DNA of 42,133 nucleotides, taken from contig CAJWCT010000003.1 in NCBI GenBank assembly GCA_913031385.1, positions 1-42,133 of the forward strand, in the 5' to 3' direction. Below are positions 23,998 to 33,612 of the stretch, piece by piece. The DNA is from an uncultured Flavobacteriales bacterium (GTDB taxonomy: Bacteria > Bacteroidota > Bacteroidia > Flavobacteriales > Flavobacteriaceae). Below the pieces are notes generated by a model, which did not search any database, had not been told where the DNA came from, and saw only the letters and a list, made by a program, of their open reading frames with translations. Both the position numbers and the translations under genes were made by a program. The stretch's first letter is position 1. Every line of letters starts with the position of its first letter.

Positions 23998-25230
23998 ATG
24001 TCTGAGATACCGATCATAATTATTTCCCTTATTTTTTCTGCTTTTTTTTCTGGCATGGAAATAGCCTATATCTCCAGTAATAAGATTTCTATTGAAATTG
24101 AAAAAAAGAAAACAGGGTTTATTTCTTCAATAATTAAGATTCTAACAAAAAAACCTTCAAAATTTATTACCACTATGCTTATAGGCAATAACATTGCATT
24201 GGTAATATATGGATTTACAATGGGCGCATTATTAACTAGAGAATTTGATCTAAATCTAATTAATCAAACACTTGTTTCAACATTTATTATTCTTATTACT
24301 GCTGAATTTCTTCCAAAAGTATTTTTTCAGATTTATTCATTGAAGTTTTTTAAAATCTTTATACTACCTGCTTATTTTTTCTATATAGTTTTTTATTTCG
24401 TTTCTGATTTTGTTATATGGATTTCTGATATTTTTCTAAAAATATTTTTCAAATCAAAGGCTGATAACAAACAAATGCTCTTTTCAAAAGATGAATTAGG
24501 ACATTATATTAATGAACAAATGGATGCAGTTGAAAAGGATCAAGAGATTGACAGTGAAGTTCAAATTTTTCAAAATGCATTGGACTTTTCAGAGTTAAAA
24601 TCAAGGGATGTAATGATTCCTAGAATTGAATTAGTAGCAGTTGAAATACATGATTACATTTCTAGCTTAAAATCCCTATTTATTTCCTCTGGTTATTCTA
24701 GAATATTGATTTACAAAAGCACAATTGATGATGTTTTAGGGTATGCACATTCATCCGATTTATTTAATAAGCCAAAAACGATCAAATCAATATTAATGCC
24801 AGTTGAATTTATTCCTGAGGCAATGCTTATTAAGGATGTATTAAATTTATTAACTGCCAAACGAAGAACTATAGCAATAGTTTTAGATGAATATGGGGGT
24901 ACATCAGGAATGATAACTATTGAAGATATTGTTGAAGAACTTTTTGGAGAAATTGATGATGAATTTGACAATAATGAATTAATTGAGAGAAAGGTATCTG
25001 ATAATGAATATGAGTTTTCTGCTAGAATTGAGGTAGATTATCTTAACGAGAATTATAAATTACACTTGCCAGTAAGTGAGGAATATGAAACCTTAGGCGG
25101 ATTAATTGTAAACAGTACTGAGGAAATTCCTACAATAAAACAGGAAATTAGAGTAGGTAATTTTTTGTTTAAGATTCTAGATGTTTCTAATACTAGAATA
25201 AATTTAGTTTCTCTAAAGATAGATGCCTAA
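23998..25230 (+). CDS. CNNM/CorC-family membrane protein with CBS pair
   Basis: A 410-aa protein of the hemolysin C/CNNM group. It has an N-terminal DUF21/CNNM membrane domain (SLIFSAFFSGMEIAYISSNK, then FITTMLIGNNIALVIYGF and ITAEFLPKVFFQIY), a CBS pair (SRDVMIPRIELVAVE, SGYSRILIYKS, DVLGYAHSSDL, RRTIAIVLDEYGGTSGMITIEDI) and a C-terminal CorC/HlyC domain (about 330-405, LGGLIVNS). It is likely an inner-membrane magnesium/cobalt exporter or a related regulator. GldE of gliding bacteria belongs to the same superfamily, but nothing here singles that out. It is followed by the PpiD-like gene. Confidence 0.9.
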   Translation: MSEIPIIIISLIFSAFFSGMEIAYISSNKISIEIEKKKTGFISSIIKILTKKPSKFITTMLIGNNIALVIYGFTMGALLTREFDLNLINQTLVSTFIILITAEFLPKVFFQIYSLKFFKIFILPAYFFYIVFYFVSDFVIWISDIFLKIFFKSKADNKQMLFSKDELGHYINEQMDAVEKDQEIDSEVQIFQNALDFSELKSRDVMIPRIELVAVEIHDYISSLKSLFISSGYSRILIYKSTIDDVLGYAHSSDLFNKPKTIKSILMPVEFIPEAMLIKDVLNLLTAKRRTIAIVLDEYGGTSGMITIEDIVEELFGEIDDEFDNNELIERKVSDNEYEFSARIEVDYLNENYKLHLPVSEEYETLGGLIVNSTEEIPTIKQEIRVGNFLFKILDVSNTRINLVSLKIDA

Positions 25231-25255
25231 GTTTTCATAATTAACAATAAAATAC

Positions 25256-25263
25256 TACTTTTG
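25256..25263 (+). promoter_or_regulatory. Candidate -7 element before the PpiD-like gene
   Basis: TACTTTTG is a full match to TAnnTTTG, 26 nt before the ATG at 25290. No TTG lies at the expected distance, so it may be a weak internal promoter. Confidence 0.3.
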
Positions 25264-25289
25264 GCCACTATATTTAAAATTAATTTTAA

Positions 25290-27440
25290 ATGGCAATTTT
25301 AAATCAAATACGACAAAGATCATTGTTTCTAATATTAGTTATTGCAATGGCATTATTCTCTTTTGTATTAGCGGATGTAATAAGAAATTCTAGTGGATCT
25401 TCTCTACCAGATCAAAATGTTATTGCAACAATTAATGGTATTGAAATGGAAAGAGAAGATTTTATGAAAAAAGTCGAAAATTTAGAACGCCAAAATAAAG
25501 GTTCAGGAACAAATGTTCAATCTATGAATACAATTTGGGATATTGAATTGAGAAAATCCGTATTAGCCTCTGAATTTGATAAACTAGGAATTACTGTTGA
25601 AAGAGATTTAATGAGAGACTTATTAAAAAACAATTTATTGTCATTTGATGAATTTAAAGACTCTCAGGGTGAATTTGATCAAAGAAAATTAAATGAGTTT
25701 ATATCTAACTTAAAAGAAATATCTCCTGAGACAATGGATTTACAGGGAGCTCAAGTTAATTATGAATCTTGGAACAATTATGAATCAAATATTGCATCTT
25801 CTGGACTTGAAAAGATATATTTTTATTTGATAAGATCAGCAATCAATTCTACTGTTTTTGAAGGAAAAACCAAATACAATTATGAGAATGACAATGTTGA
25901 TTTAAAATATATAAAAATTCCATTTTCAACTATACCTGACTCATTAGTAAAGGTCACAAAATCTGATGTAAAAAAATACATGAAGAAAAATGAGAATGAT
26001 TATGAGGTTAAGGCTTCTAGAAATTTAATATATGTGAAGTTTCAAGAAAACCCATCTAAATATGATGAAAAGCAAATTGAGAATCAACTCACAGAATTAT
26101 TAAATGATCGTGAAGAATTTGATTTTGAATCTAAAACAAATAAAAAAATATTAGGATTTAAAAATACTAGAGATAATGAAGAATTTTTAAATCTAAATTC
26201 TGCTATTAAACTATATGATTCCTATGTCTTTGAGAATTCTTTCTCAAAAGAAATGGCCCCTATAATTTATTCTTTAAATAAGGGTGAAGTATATGGCCCA
26301 TACAAAGAACGAGAATTTATAAAGATTACAAAATTAGTAGACACTAAAAGAATCCCTGATTCTGTTAAGGTTAGACATATATTAATCCCCTATAGTGGGT
26401 CTTTAAGAAGTGATCCTAATGAAACCACAACAGAGGAGCAGGCTAAGAAAAGAGCAGATAGTATATATAGAATTGTTCTAAGAAGACCTAGCAAATTTAA
26501 AAGCCTATTATCATTGTCTTCTGATGTAGCTAGTAATGAAAATGATGGTGAAATTGAATTTTCATATATAGATGGATTTGCTCCTGAGTTTAGAGATTTT
26601 TCTTTTGAAAACAGAGTTGGTAAAATATCAGTTGTTGAAACTGATTTTGGGTTTCATATTATTGAAATCTTGTCTCAATCTAAAAGAAAAAAAGCTGTTA
26701 AAGTTGCAAATTTAGGTCTTAAAGTTGAAGCCTCTGAACGAACTATAGACAGCATCTTTAATATTACTTCAAAATTTGAAATAGCAACTGAAAAATCTAA
26801 TTTTAGAGATGTAGCAAGCGAATTTAACTATAAGGTTAATCCTGTTAATAACATTAGGGAACTAAACGAAAATATTCCTGGTGTAGGTTCTCAAAGAGCA
26901 ATAGTAAGATGGGCTTATAATCCTGATACAAATCTTGATGATATAAGACGATTTAATTTGCAAAATGGGGGCTACTTAGTTGCAATGCTAACTTCAATTA
27001 ATCCTGAAGGATTAATGTCAATTGATAAAGCATCTATTACAGCTATTCCTAAAATTAGAAATGAAAAGAAGGCAAAAATGATTATGGATAAGATAAAAGG
27101 TAGATCTCTTGATGATATCTCATCCAGTCAGAGCCAAACAATTCAAACTGCCCTAGCAGTTAATATGAAAAACCCTGTTCTTTCAGGTACTGGTAATGAA
27201 CCAAATGTTGTTGGACATGCTTTTGGAATAGGTGAAGGAGTAACATCGAAGGGTGTTATTGGAAATAACGGAGTTTTCTATGTAAAAGTTGATAGGATAA
27301 AGTATGCTAATGTAATGAGCAATTATCAAAATTATATGAATCTTTTAAATTCAATAACTCTAGGTTCATATAATTCTAAGGTTTATGAAGCTCTTTTAGA
27401 ATCTGCTGAAATTGAAGATAATAGGCACTTGTTTTACTAA
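25290..27440 (+). CDS. Periplasmic peptidyl-prolyl isomerase, PpiD/SurA-like
   Basis: A 716-aa protein anchored by a single N-terminal transmembrane helix (FLILVIAMALFSFVLADVI, about 12-30). A SurA-N-like chaperone region follows (NVIATINGIEMEREDFMKKVENL), then a central parvulin domain at about 360-465 (DSVKVRHILIPYSGSLRSDP, then EFSYIDGFAPEFRDFSFE and ETDFGFHIIEIL) and a C-terminal chaperone-like tail. It should help fold outer-membrane proteins at the inner membrane, as PpiD does. It ends tail-to-tail with the GHMP kinase gene with one base between stops and no evident terminator. Confidence 0.92.
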   Translation: MAILNQIRQRSLFLILVIAMALFSFVLADVIRNSSGSSLPDQNVIATINGIEMEREDFMKKVENLERQNKGSGTNVQSMNTIWDIELRKSVLASEFDKLGITVERDLMRDLLKNNLLSFDEFKDSQGEFDQRKLNEFISNLKEISPETMDLQGAQVNYESWNNYESNIASSGLEKIYFYLIRSAINSTVFEGKTKYNYENDNVDLKYIKIPFSTIPDSLVKVTKSDVKKYMKKNENDYEVKASRNLIYVKFQENPSKYDEKQIENQLTELLNDREEFDFESKTNKKILGFKNTRDNEEFLNLNSAIKLYDSYVFENSFSKEMAPIIYSLNKGEVYGPYKEREFIKITKLVDTKRIPDSVKVRHILIPYSGSLRSDPNETTTEEQAKKRADSIYRIVLRRPSKFKSLLSLSSDVASNENDGEIEFSYIDGFAPEFRDFSFENRVGKISVVETDFGFHIIEILSQSKRKKAVKVANLGLKVEASERTIDSIFNITSKFEIATEKSNFRDVASEFNYKVNPVNNIRELNENIPGVGSQRAIVRWAYNPDTNLDDIRRFNLQNGGYLVAMLTSINPEGLMSIDKASITAIPKIRNEKKAKMIMDKIKGRSLDDISSSQSQTIQTALAVNMKNPVLSGTGNEPNVVGHAFGIGEGVTSKGVIGNNGVFYVKVDRIKYANVMSNYQNYMNLLNSITLGSYNSKVYEALLESAEIEDNRHLFY

Positions 27441-27441
27441 C

Positions 27442-28350
27442 TTAGTATACAAGATCTTTATAAGGAATAATTTCATCATATCCTCTATTGCTAAAATAAC
27501 TCATACTTGATTTATTTCCTGTTACAAGCATGAAGTCTCCACCCCAAGCACCAAGACTTTTAATAACACCTGACTTGTAATCACTAAATAGTCTCTTTTT
27601 TATTGGCTCTATATTTATGGTCTTTGATATAATTTCTTCATGTGCTACAATTAATTTTTCAAATTCATTTAATGTATTTGATTTCATTATAGATAAATTT
27701 ATTGAGTTGATTTTCTGTATAATATTATTTATATCGTTAGACATGGATCTGTAATTTTCTATTGCTTCTGATGTGTCTTGTTTATGACCTAGATAGATAA
27801 AAAATAAATTTTCTTTAAATGATGGATTAAAATCAACATCTTTTATTATTCTACCATTTTTATTCTTTACATATGTTATAGGATTAATTTTATTACAACA
27901 TGCAATATCGTATCCACTACCCTTAAATGTTAAATCGAGTAAATCGTAAGGATCAATTTTTGCCCACAGTGATAAATTATTAATTAAAGTAGAAGAAGAT
28001 CCTAATCCCCAATTTTTTGAAAATTCTAATCTAGTAGTAAATTCAGCTCCCAAATTAGAAAAGACACCTTCATTAAGTTTTTCAATTCCATTAAAAATTG
28101 AAATGAGTTTATCAGAATATTTATTTTTTTTGTTTTTGTATGAAAATTTATCTTTTGAAAGAACAAAGCACTCACTAAACCAAATTTCTCCGTTGAAATC
28201 GTAGCTTATCCAATTAATTTCATTTTTATTTTCTGTATATTTTACTTCAAGGTTTTGCGATAATTTTGATGGAAGGGCTAATGCTAAAGCACCGTCCAAT
28301 ACTAAGTACTCAGATGTTAATAATATTTTACCATTGCTTTTATATTTCAT
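27442..28350 (-). CDS. GYDIA-family GHMP kinase, putative isoprenoid kinase
   Basis: A 302-aa GHMP-fold kinase. The ATP loop is NWGLGSSSTLIN (about 114-125) and the family-defining GSGYDIACC lies near 144-152. LLTSEYLVLDGALALALP at the N-terminus resembles the mevalonate/phosphomevalonate kinase start, and the C-terminus has SLGAWGGDFMLVT. The upstream HMG-CoA reductase gene overlaps its start by 11 nt, so the two are coupled, which supports a role in the mevalonate pathway. Whether it acts on mevalonate, phosphomevalonate or another compound cannot be told from sequence. Confidence 0.88.
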   Translation of the reverse strand: MKYKSNGKILLTSEYLVLDGALALALPSKLSQNLEVKYTENKNEINWISYDFNGEIWFSECFVLSKDKFSYKNKKNKYSDKLISIFNGIEKLNEGVFSNLGAEFTTRLEFSKNWGLGSSSTLINNLSLWAKIDPYDLLDLTFKGSGYDIACCNKINPITYVKNKNGRIIKDVDFNPSFKENLFFIYLGHKQDTSEAIENYRSMSNDINNIIQKINSINLSIMKSNTLNEFEKLIVAHEEIISKTINIEPIKKRLFSDYKSGVIKSLGAWGGDFMLVTGNKSSMSYFSNRGYDEIIPYKDLVY

Positions 28351-29662
28351 TAGATTTACGAAGTTTGGTTATGAAGCTTTGAACATTGTTGTTATTAACA
28401 ATTTCATCTTTAAAATATTCTACAGCTGACCGTTTTTCAGATTCTGATACTTCTAATGAATTCAAAATATTAATTAGATGCATTTTCATGTGCCCCTGCT
28501 GAATTCCAGATGTTATTAGGGATCTTAATGCACTATAGTTTTGAGCAAGACCTACGGCGGCAGTTATTTCCATTAATTCTTCAGCTTTTGGGTTATCCAA
28601 CATGTTTAATGCTAGTTTAACTAAAGGGTGAAGATTTGTTATTCCTCCAATAGTTCCTAGTGCTAACGGTATCTCAATTGAAAAACAGAAAATACCCTTT
28701 TCAATTTTAGCATGACTTAAACTTTTATATTTTCCATCTTTTGATGCATATGCATGAATTCCAGCTTCAATGGCTCTAAAATCATTTCCAGTTGCTATAG
28801 CAACTGCATCAATCCCATTCATAATACCTTTATTATGGGTAACAGCTCTATATGTATCTAATTCTGCTATTTTTACAGCTTGAACAAACTTTCCGCAAAA
28901 ATCATTAAAATCTTCTTTTTTATTTAATTCTTCGACCTTACAGGATACTTCTGCTTTAACAAGACAGTCAGGGACATAATTAGATACAATACTCATTATA
29001 ATTTTAATGTCGTTAGATTTTATTATAAACTCTTTAAATCCATCAGTTTTATTCCTAAATGATTTTGAAATTTGTTCTAAACAAGAATTTATAAAATTAG
29101 CCCCCATTGCATCAATAGTATCAAATGAAACATTAATTTGATAATACCCTTTCATATCAAGGGTTTTGTCAATTAATGAAATATCAACTATTCCACCACC
29201 TCTCTTTTCCATATTTGATGTTATGGTTTTAGTATCCTGAATTAATATGGACTTTATATAATTGAAATAAGAAGTAATGGCTACTTCATCACCTGTATAA
29301 ATAAAATGAACTTGACCTGTTTTTATTTTTGAAATTACTTTTGATTTAAATCCTCCTAAATCGAACCATAATTTTGCTGATTTTGATGCGGCAGCAATTA
29401 CAGAGCTTTCCTCAATCACCATAGGAATACTATATTTTTTCTCATTTATTAAAAAATTAGGAGCTATTGAAAAAGGCAAATAAAAATTACTCAATGTATT
29501 TTCTGAGAATTCATCATGAAGTTTTTGAAGTTTCTCATCTTCATTCCAATATTGTTTTAATATTCTTTTTGCCGTAGGTGAATTTGTGAAGAAATTATCT
29601 GCTATCCAGTTTATCTTTTCCTCCTTACTTAGTTTTGAAAAACCATTAATTTCTTTACTCAT
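28340..29662 (-). CDS. Class II (degradative-type) hydroxymethylglutaryl-CoA reductase
   Basis: A 440-aa enzyme like Pseudomonas mevalonii HMG-CoA reductase. Motifs: ENTLSNFYLPFSIAPNFLI at 54-72, the catalytic Glu in MVIEESSVIAAAS (E84/E85), HNKGIMNGIDAVAIATGND with the catalytic Lys and Asp region, and the C-terminal GHMKMHLIN with the catalytic His. In flavobacteria this enzyme type normally works biosynthetically, making mevalonate for isoprenoids. It is the first gene of a two-gene minus-strand unit with the GYDIA GHMP kinase. Other mevalonate-pathway genes are not in the window. Confidence 0.95.
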   Translation of the reverse strand: MSKEINGFSKLSKEEKINWIADNFFTNSPTAKRILKQYWNEDEKLQKLHDEFSENTLSNFYLPFSIAPNFLINEKKYSIPMVIEESSVIAAASKSAKLWFDLGGFKSKVISKIKTGQVHFIYTGDEVAITSYFNYIKSILIQDTKTITSNMEKRGGGIVDISLIDKTLDMKGYYQINVSFDTIDAMGANFINSCLEQISKSFRNKTDGFKEFIIKSNDIKIIMSIVSNYVPDCLVKAEVSCKVEELNKKEDFNDFCGKFVQAVKIAELDTYRAVTHNKGIMNGIDAVAIATGNDFRAIEAGIHAYASKDGKYKSLSHAKIEKGIFCFSIEIPLALGTIGGITNLHPLVKLALNMLDNPKAEELMEITAAVGLAQNYSALRSLITSGIQQGHMKMHLINILNSLEVSESEKRSAVEYFKDEIVNNNNVQSFITKLRKSNEI

Positions 29663-29682
29663 TATTTAAATTTAATATATGT

Positions 29683-29717
29683 CAAATATAATATTCTACA
29701 ATAATAATATATTGCAA
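29683..29717 (-). promoter_or_regulatory. Candidate promoter of the HMG-CoA reductase unit
   Basis: On the minus strand TATATTTG (29690 to 29683) fully matches TAnnTTTG, 20 nt before the ATG at 29662. A TTG (29717 to 29715) lies 24 nt further upstream, slightly over the usual spacing. Confidence 0.45.
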
Positions 29718-29790
29718 CTATAATTTATTGTTGAATAATCAAAATTATTAGATAATTTATAATATTTTAGTGAATCTTAATTTATTTACT

Positions 29791-31296
29791 ATGACAGATT
29801 CAAATATATTAGCTAATCAAAAGCAATTTTTAGGTCATCCAGTTGGATTGTATATCTTGTTTTTGACTGAAATGTGGGAGAGATTCTCCTATTATGGAAT
29901 GAGAGCAATTTTAGTACTTTATCTAGTTGGTGAAGTTGGAATTGAAAATGCAGGATTAGGTTGGAGTAATGAAGATGCTCTTGCTTTGTATGGATGGTAT
30001 ACAATGTTTGTTTATGTAGCCTCGATTCCTGGAGGGATTATAGCTGATAAAATAATAGGGCAAAAGAAAGCTGTTTTTGTTGGAGGAATGCTGCTAGTAG
30101 CAGGACATTCAGTTCTAGCAGTAGAAGCCATGTGGGCATTTTATACTGGACTTACTTTAATAGTTATGGGAGTGGGTATGTTAAAGCCTAATATTTCAAC
30201 TATGGTTGGAGGTCTATATCCTAAACACGAGCAGGATAAAAGAGATATGGGATTCTATATTTTTTACATGGGTATTAATCTTGGTGCTGCAGCTTCTGCT
30301 TTAATAGTTGGTTATATTGGAGAGACTATTGGATGGCATTATGGCTTTGGTTTAGCTGGAATTGGAATGGCTATAGGACAGTTAACATACTGGTATGGAC
30401 AGCGATATTTAACTCATGTGGGTAATCTAGTTATTGATGAAAGAGATGAAAGTGAAAAAACAGATGGCAATCTAATTTTTTCAATTTTTAAATCTAATAA
30501 TTCGATAGTAGGATTTATAATAACATTTGTTCTAGGAATGTTTATATGGTTGTTTAATGGTTCGTTAGACTATGGACTATTAGTAATGGGATTAGCCTTT
30601 GCAGTAGGAGTCGGAATTGTAGTTTATAATGATGGAAATGAGATTGAGAAAGATAGAATTTTAGTAACCTATTTGTCTTTTTTAATTATCATTGTTTTTT
30701 GGGGTTCATTTGAGCAAGCCGGAGGATTATTAAATGTATATGCTAAACAAAAAACCGACTTATTAATAGGGAATTTTTTAGTTCCAGCAAGTTGGTTCCA
30801 GTCAGTAAATGCTATTTTTATTTTAATATTTGCCACAGTAGTTGGTAGTTTTTGGGTTTGGTGGAAAAATAGAAAAAAAGAATCATCTTCTTTATTTAAA
30901 ATGGCAATTGGAGTAATTATAATGGGGTGGGGCTTTTTCTTTATGTCCGCAGCTTCTTTGCAATATGATGCAGAAGGATTATCTAGTATGCATTGGTTGG
31001 TATTAGCTTATTTATTCCATACTATTGGAGAATTATGTGCATCTCCTGTAGCATTATCTTTTATTACAAAACTTGCTCCTGATAGATGGATGGCTTTTAT
31101 GATGGGAGCCTATTTTGCAGCAACAGGTTTAGGCAATAAGGTTGCAGGCCTATTGGGTGAATCAGCTACAGAAATGGGTGAATTTGCAATCTTTACTTTT
31201 ATTGCAGTTTTTTGTACAATCTTTGGTTTATTAGTTCTGCTTATAATTAAACCATTAAAAAGATTAACTCATAATGCAGAAGGATCTATAGCTTAA
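29791..31296 (+). CDS. POT/PTR-family proton-coupled peptide transporter (first copy)
   Basis: A 501-aa MFS transporter of the proton-dependent oligopeptide family. The ExxER motif occurs in TEMWERFSYYGMRAIL at about 27-42. The PTR2 signature FYIFYMGINLGAAASALIVGYIG follows around TM5, and further segments bring the total to about 14 hydrophobic helices. The start is taken as ATG at 29791 (MTDSNILANQ); an in-frame GTG at 29770 is possible. It should import di- and tripeptides at the inner membrane. A second POT gene begins 10 nt after its stop, forming a tandem pair. Confidence 0.93.
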   Translation: MTDSNILANQKQFLGHPVGLYILFLTEMWERFSYYGMRAILVLYLVGEVGIENAGLGWSNEDALALYGWYTMFVYVASIPGGIIADKIIGQKKAVFVGGMLLVAGHSVLAVEAMWAFYTGLTLIVMGVGMLKPNISTMVGGLYPKHEQDKRDMGFYIFYMGINLGAAASALIVGYIGETIGWHYGFGLAGIGMAIGQLTYWYGQRYLTHVGNLVIDERDESEKTDGNLIFSIFKSNNSIVGFIITFVLGMFIWLFNGSLDYGLLVMGLAFAVGVGIVVYNDGNEIEKDRILVTYLSFLIIIVFWGSFEQAGGLLNVYAKQKTDLLIGNFLVPASWFQSVNAIFILIFATVVGSFWVWWKNRKKESSSLFKMAIGVIIMGWGFFFMSAASLQYDAEGLSSMHWLVLAYLFHTIGELCASPVALSFITKLAPDRWMAFMMGAYFAATGLGNKVAGLLGESATEMGEFAIFTFIAVFCTIFGLLVLLIIKPLKRLTHNAEGSIA

Positions 31297-31306
31297 GAAA
31301 ATTTAT

Positions 31307-33058
31307 ATGAGTCAAAATTCTAATGCTGAGTTTTTCAAAACTACTGTCTTAGGGCATCCTTCACTTTTATTCGTCCTATTTTTTACAGAAATGTGGGAAA
31401 GATTCTCATACTATGGGATGAGGGCTATTTTAGTTATTTTTTTGACAGGTCTTATTACTGGTGATAATCCCGGTTGGGGATGGACTTCTTCAGAAGCATT
31501 GTCTTTGCTTGGTACGTATGCAATGTTTGTTTATTTAACCCCACTATTGGGTGGTTGGCTAGCAGACAATAAAATTGGTTATAGAATGGCAGTAGTTGTT
31601 GGAGCGCTCTTTATGACTTTTGGGCATGCTTCAATGGCTGTAGAAACTCCAACATTTTTATATATAGGAATTACTTTCTTGATAATTGGAAATGGTTTTT
31701 TCAAGCCAAATATGACTTCTATAATTTCTAAAATATATGAAGGTAGAGATGACAAAAAGGATGGAGCCTATAACATATTTTATATGGGAGTTAATGCTGG
31801 AGCCTTTATTGGAATTATGTTATGTGGATGGATTGGGGAGAAAATAGGTTGGAGTTATGGCTTTGGACTGGCAGGTATTTTTATGTTTTTAGGAATGTTG
31901 CAATTTTATTATGCACAACCTTTATTTGGAAATATTGGAGATAAACCAGATAAGAAAAAAGTTAATGAAATAGAAACAAGTAATAATACTGAAAAACTTA
32001 ATCCTTTTCTATTAGTAGATTATATATTAATAGGAATTTTTATTGTGAGTGCACTTATTTTTATAGTAAATGATCCATTAAGTAAAATAGGAAATATACA
32101 GACATTCAATTTTACAGTATTTGGAATGGAGAATTCTTTGTTTTATGCATTGTTAGCTCTAATTAGTTTTATGGTAATATTATTTATTAGAATCCCCAGA
32201 TATTCTAAGATTGTTAGAGATAGGATGATAGCTTTTTCAATTTTTTGTTTATTTACAGTTTTTTTCTGGGCTGGGTTTGAACAAGGAGCGGGTTCATTAC
32301 CAATTTATACAAGAGATTTCACAGACAGATTATTAGAAGGTGGGGCTGCTACATTATTTAAAATAACGGATTTATTAGTAACAGTTATTCCTCTTGCTAT
32401 AATTACTTATGTTCTTATTAATTTATTTAAAATAACATATAAAAAAATAGCATTGTCAAACACAATATTAGGATTTAGTTTTATAATTATATGGGGAATT
32501 GTTATTTATAAATTATTTATTGAATTTCAGTCTACTGAAACTGAGGTTCCTGTTACTTGGTTCGCAATATTAAATTCATTATTTATAATAGTATTTGCTC
32601 CATTATTTACAAAATGGTGGGATAGTGAATACAATCCTCCAGCTTCAGTAAAATATTTCTTGGGATTGGCCTTATTAGGTGTTGGCTTTGGTTTTTTAGC
32701 TTTTGGTGCACGCAATGTTCCATCTGGAGCTGAAACTGCAAGTTTAAGCATGATGTGGCTAGTTTTAGCCTATTTATTTCATACTTTGGGAGAACTTTGT
32801 TTATCTCCTATGGGATTGTCTTATTTGAGCAAGTTAATACCTGCAAGAATGATAGCATTTATGTTTGGGGTATATTATTTATCAATAGCTATTGGACAGA
32901 AATTAGCACATTATGTTGGAGGCGATATTGATAAGATTACTCAAGAATATAGTTTGTCAGGATTTTTCTTAATTTTTACTATTATACCAATAATATTAGG
33001 AGTTTTATCGTTATTATTGCATCCTCTAATTAAAAGATTAATGCATGGAATCAAATAA
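31307..33058 (+). CDS. POT/PTR-family proton-coupled peptide transporter (second copy)
   Basis: A 583-aa paralogue of the preceding transporter. It has the ExxER motif in TEMWERFSYYGMRAILVIF, FFKPNMTSIISKIY, and the PTR2 signature YNIFYMGVNAGAFIGIMLCGWIG. It is about 80 residues longer, mostly through a larger central region between the two six-helix bundles (about 220-330 and 370-430). The N-terminal 40 residues are nearly identical to the first copy, while the middle has diverged, so this is an old duplication with probable specialisation for different peptides. The next gene starts 2 nt after the stop. Confidence 0.93.
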   Translation: MSQNSNAEFFKTTVLGHPSLLFVLFFTEMWERFSYYGMRAILVIFLTGLITGDNPGWGWTSSEALSLLGTYAMFVYLTPLLGGWLADNKIGYRMAVVVGALFMTFGHASMAVETPTFLYIGITFLIIGNGFFKPNMTSIISKIYEGRDDKKDGAYNIFYMGVNAGAFIGIMLCGWIGEKIGWSYGFGLAGIFMFLGMLQFYYAQPLFGNIGDKPDKKKVNEIETSNNTEKLNPFLLVDYILIGIFIVSALIFIVNDPLSKIGNIQTFNFTVFGMENSLFYALLALISFMVILFIRIPRYSKIVRDRMIAFSIFCLFTVFFWAGFEQGAGSLPIYTRDFTDRLLEGGAATLFKITDLLVTVIPLAIITYVLINLFKITYKKIALSNTILGFSFIIIWGIVIYKLFIEFQSTETEVPVTWFAILNSLFIIVFAPLFTKWWDSEYNPPASVKYFLGLALLGVGFGFLAFGARNVPSGAETASLSMMWLVLAYLFHTLGELCLSPMGLSYLSKLIPARMIAFMFGVYYLSIAIGQKLAHYVGGDIDKITQEYSLSGFFLIFTIIPIILGVLSLLLHPLIKRLMHGIK

Positions 33059-33060
33059 AT

Positions 33061-33612
33061 ATGCTTAGATATTTACTTACAATATTAATTGTTTTTAATT
33101 TTTTTCAGATTTATTCTCAGGATATAAATTGGCTGACTCTTGATAAGGCAATAGAGCTCCAAAAAAAGAATCCAAAAAATATTATAATAGATGTGTATAC
33201 AAATTGGTGTGGCCCATGCAAGCTCTTAGACAAAAAAACTTTTAAAAATAAAGATGTATCAGCATACATTAATAAGCATTATTATGCTGTTAAATTTAAT
33301 GCTGAAGGAGATTCAAAGGTAAATTATGATGGAAAGTTATTTACTAATCCAAATTTTCAACCTGAGAAAACACAAAGGCGAAATGGAACTCATGAGTTAA
33401 CTAGATATTTGAATATAAGTGCATATCCAACTATTATTTTTATGGATAATAGCTCAAAAGTAATTAATTATGTAAGAGGATATAAAACTCCTCAGCAGAT
33501 TGAATTGTGGTTAAAGTTATTTAAGGATGAGGGATATAAATCAATTAAAACTCAAGATGAATTTAACAAGTATTATGAGGCTTTTGTTCCAGAATTTTCC
33601 TCTACTAGGTAG
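33061..33612 (+). CDS. Exported thioredoxin-fold protein
   Basis: A 183-aa protein with a signal peptide (ending QIYSQ, about residue 20) and a thioredoxin active site TNWCGPCK (C50 and C53), followed by AYPTIIFMDNSSKVINYVRGY, where the conserved cis-Pro lies in AYPT. It probably acts in the periplasm as a thiol-disulfide reductase or isomerase. It begins 2 nt after the second POT gene, so it is co-transcribed with the transporters, although no direct link is evident. Its last 40 nt overlap the convergent lpxB gene. Confidence 0.9.
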   Translation: MLRYLLTILIVFNFFQIYSQDINWLTLDKAIELQKKNPKNIIIDVYTNWCGPCKLLDKKTFKNKDVSAYINKHYYAVKFNAEGDSKVNYDGKLFTNPNFQPEKTQRRNGTHELTRYLNISAYPTIIFMDNSSKVINYVRGYKTPQQIELWLKLFKDEGYKSIKTQDEFNKYYEAFVPEFSSTR

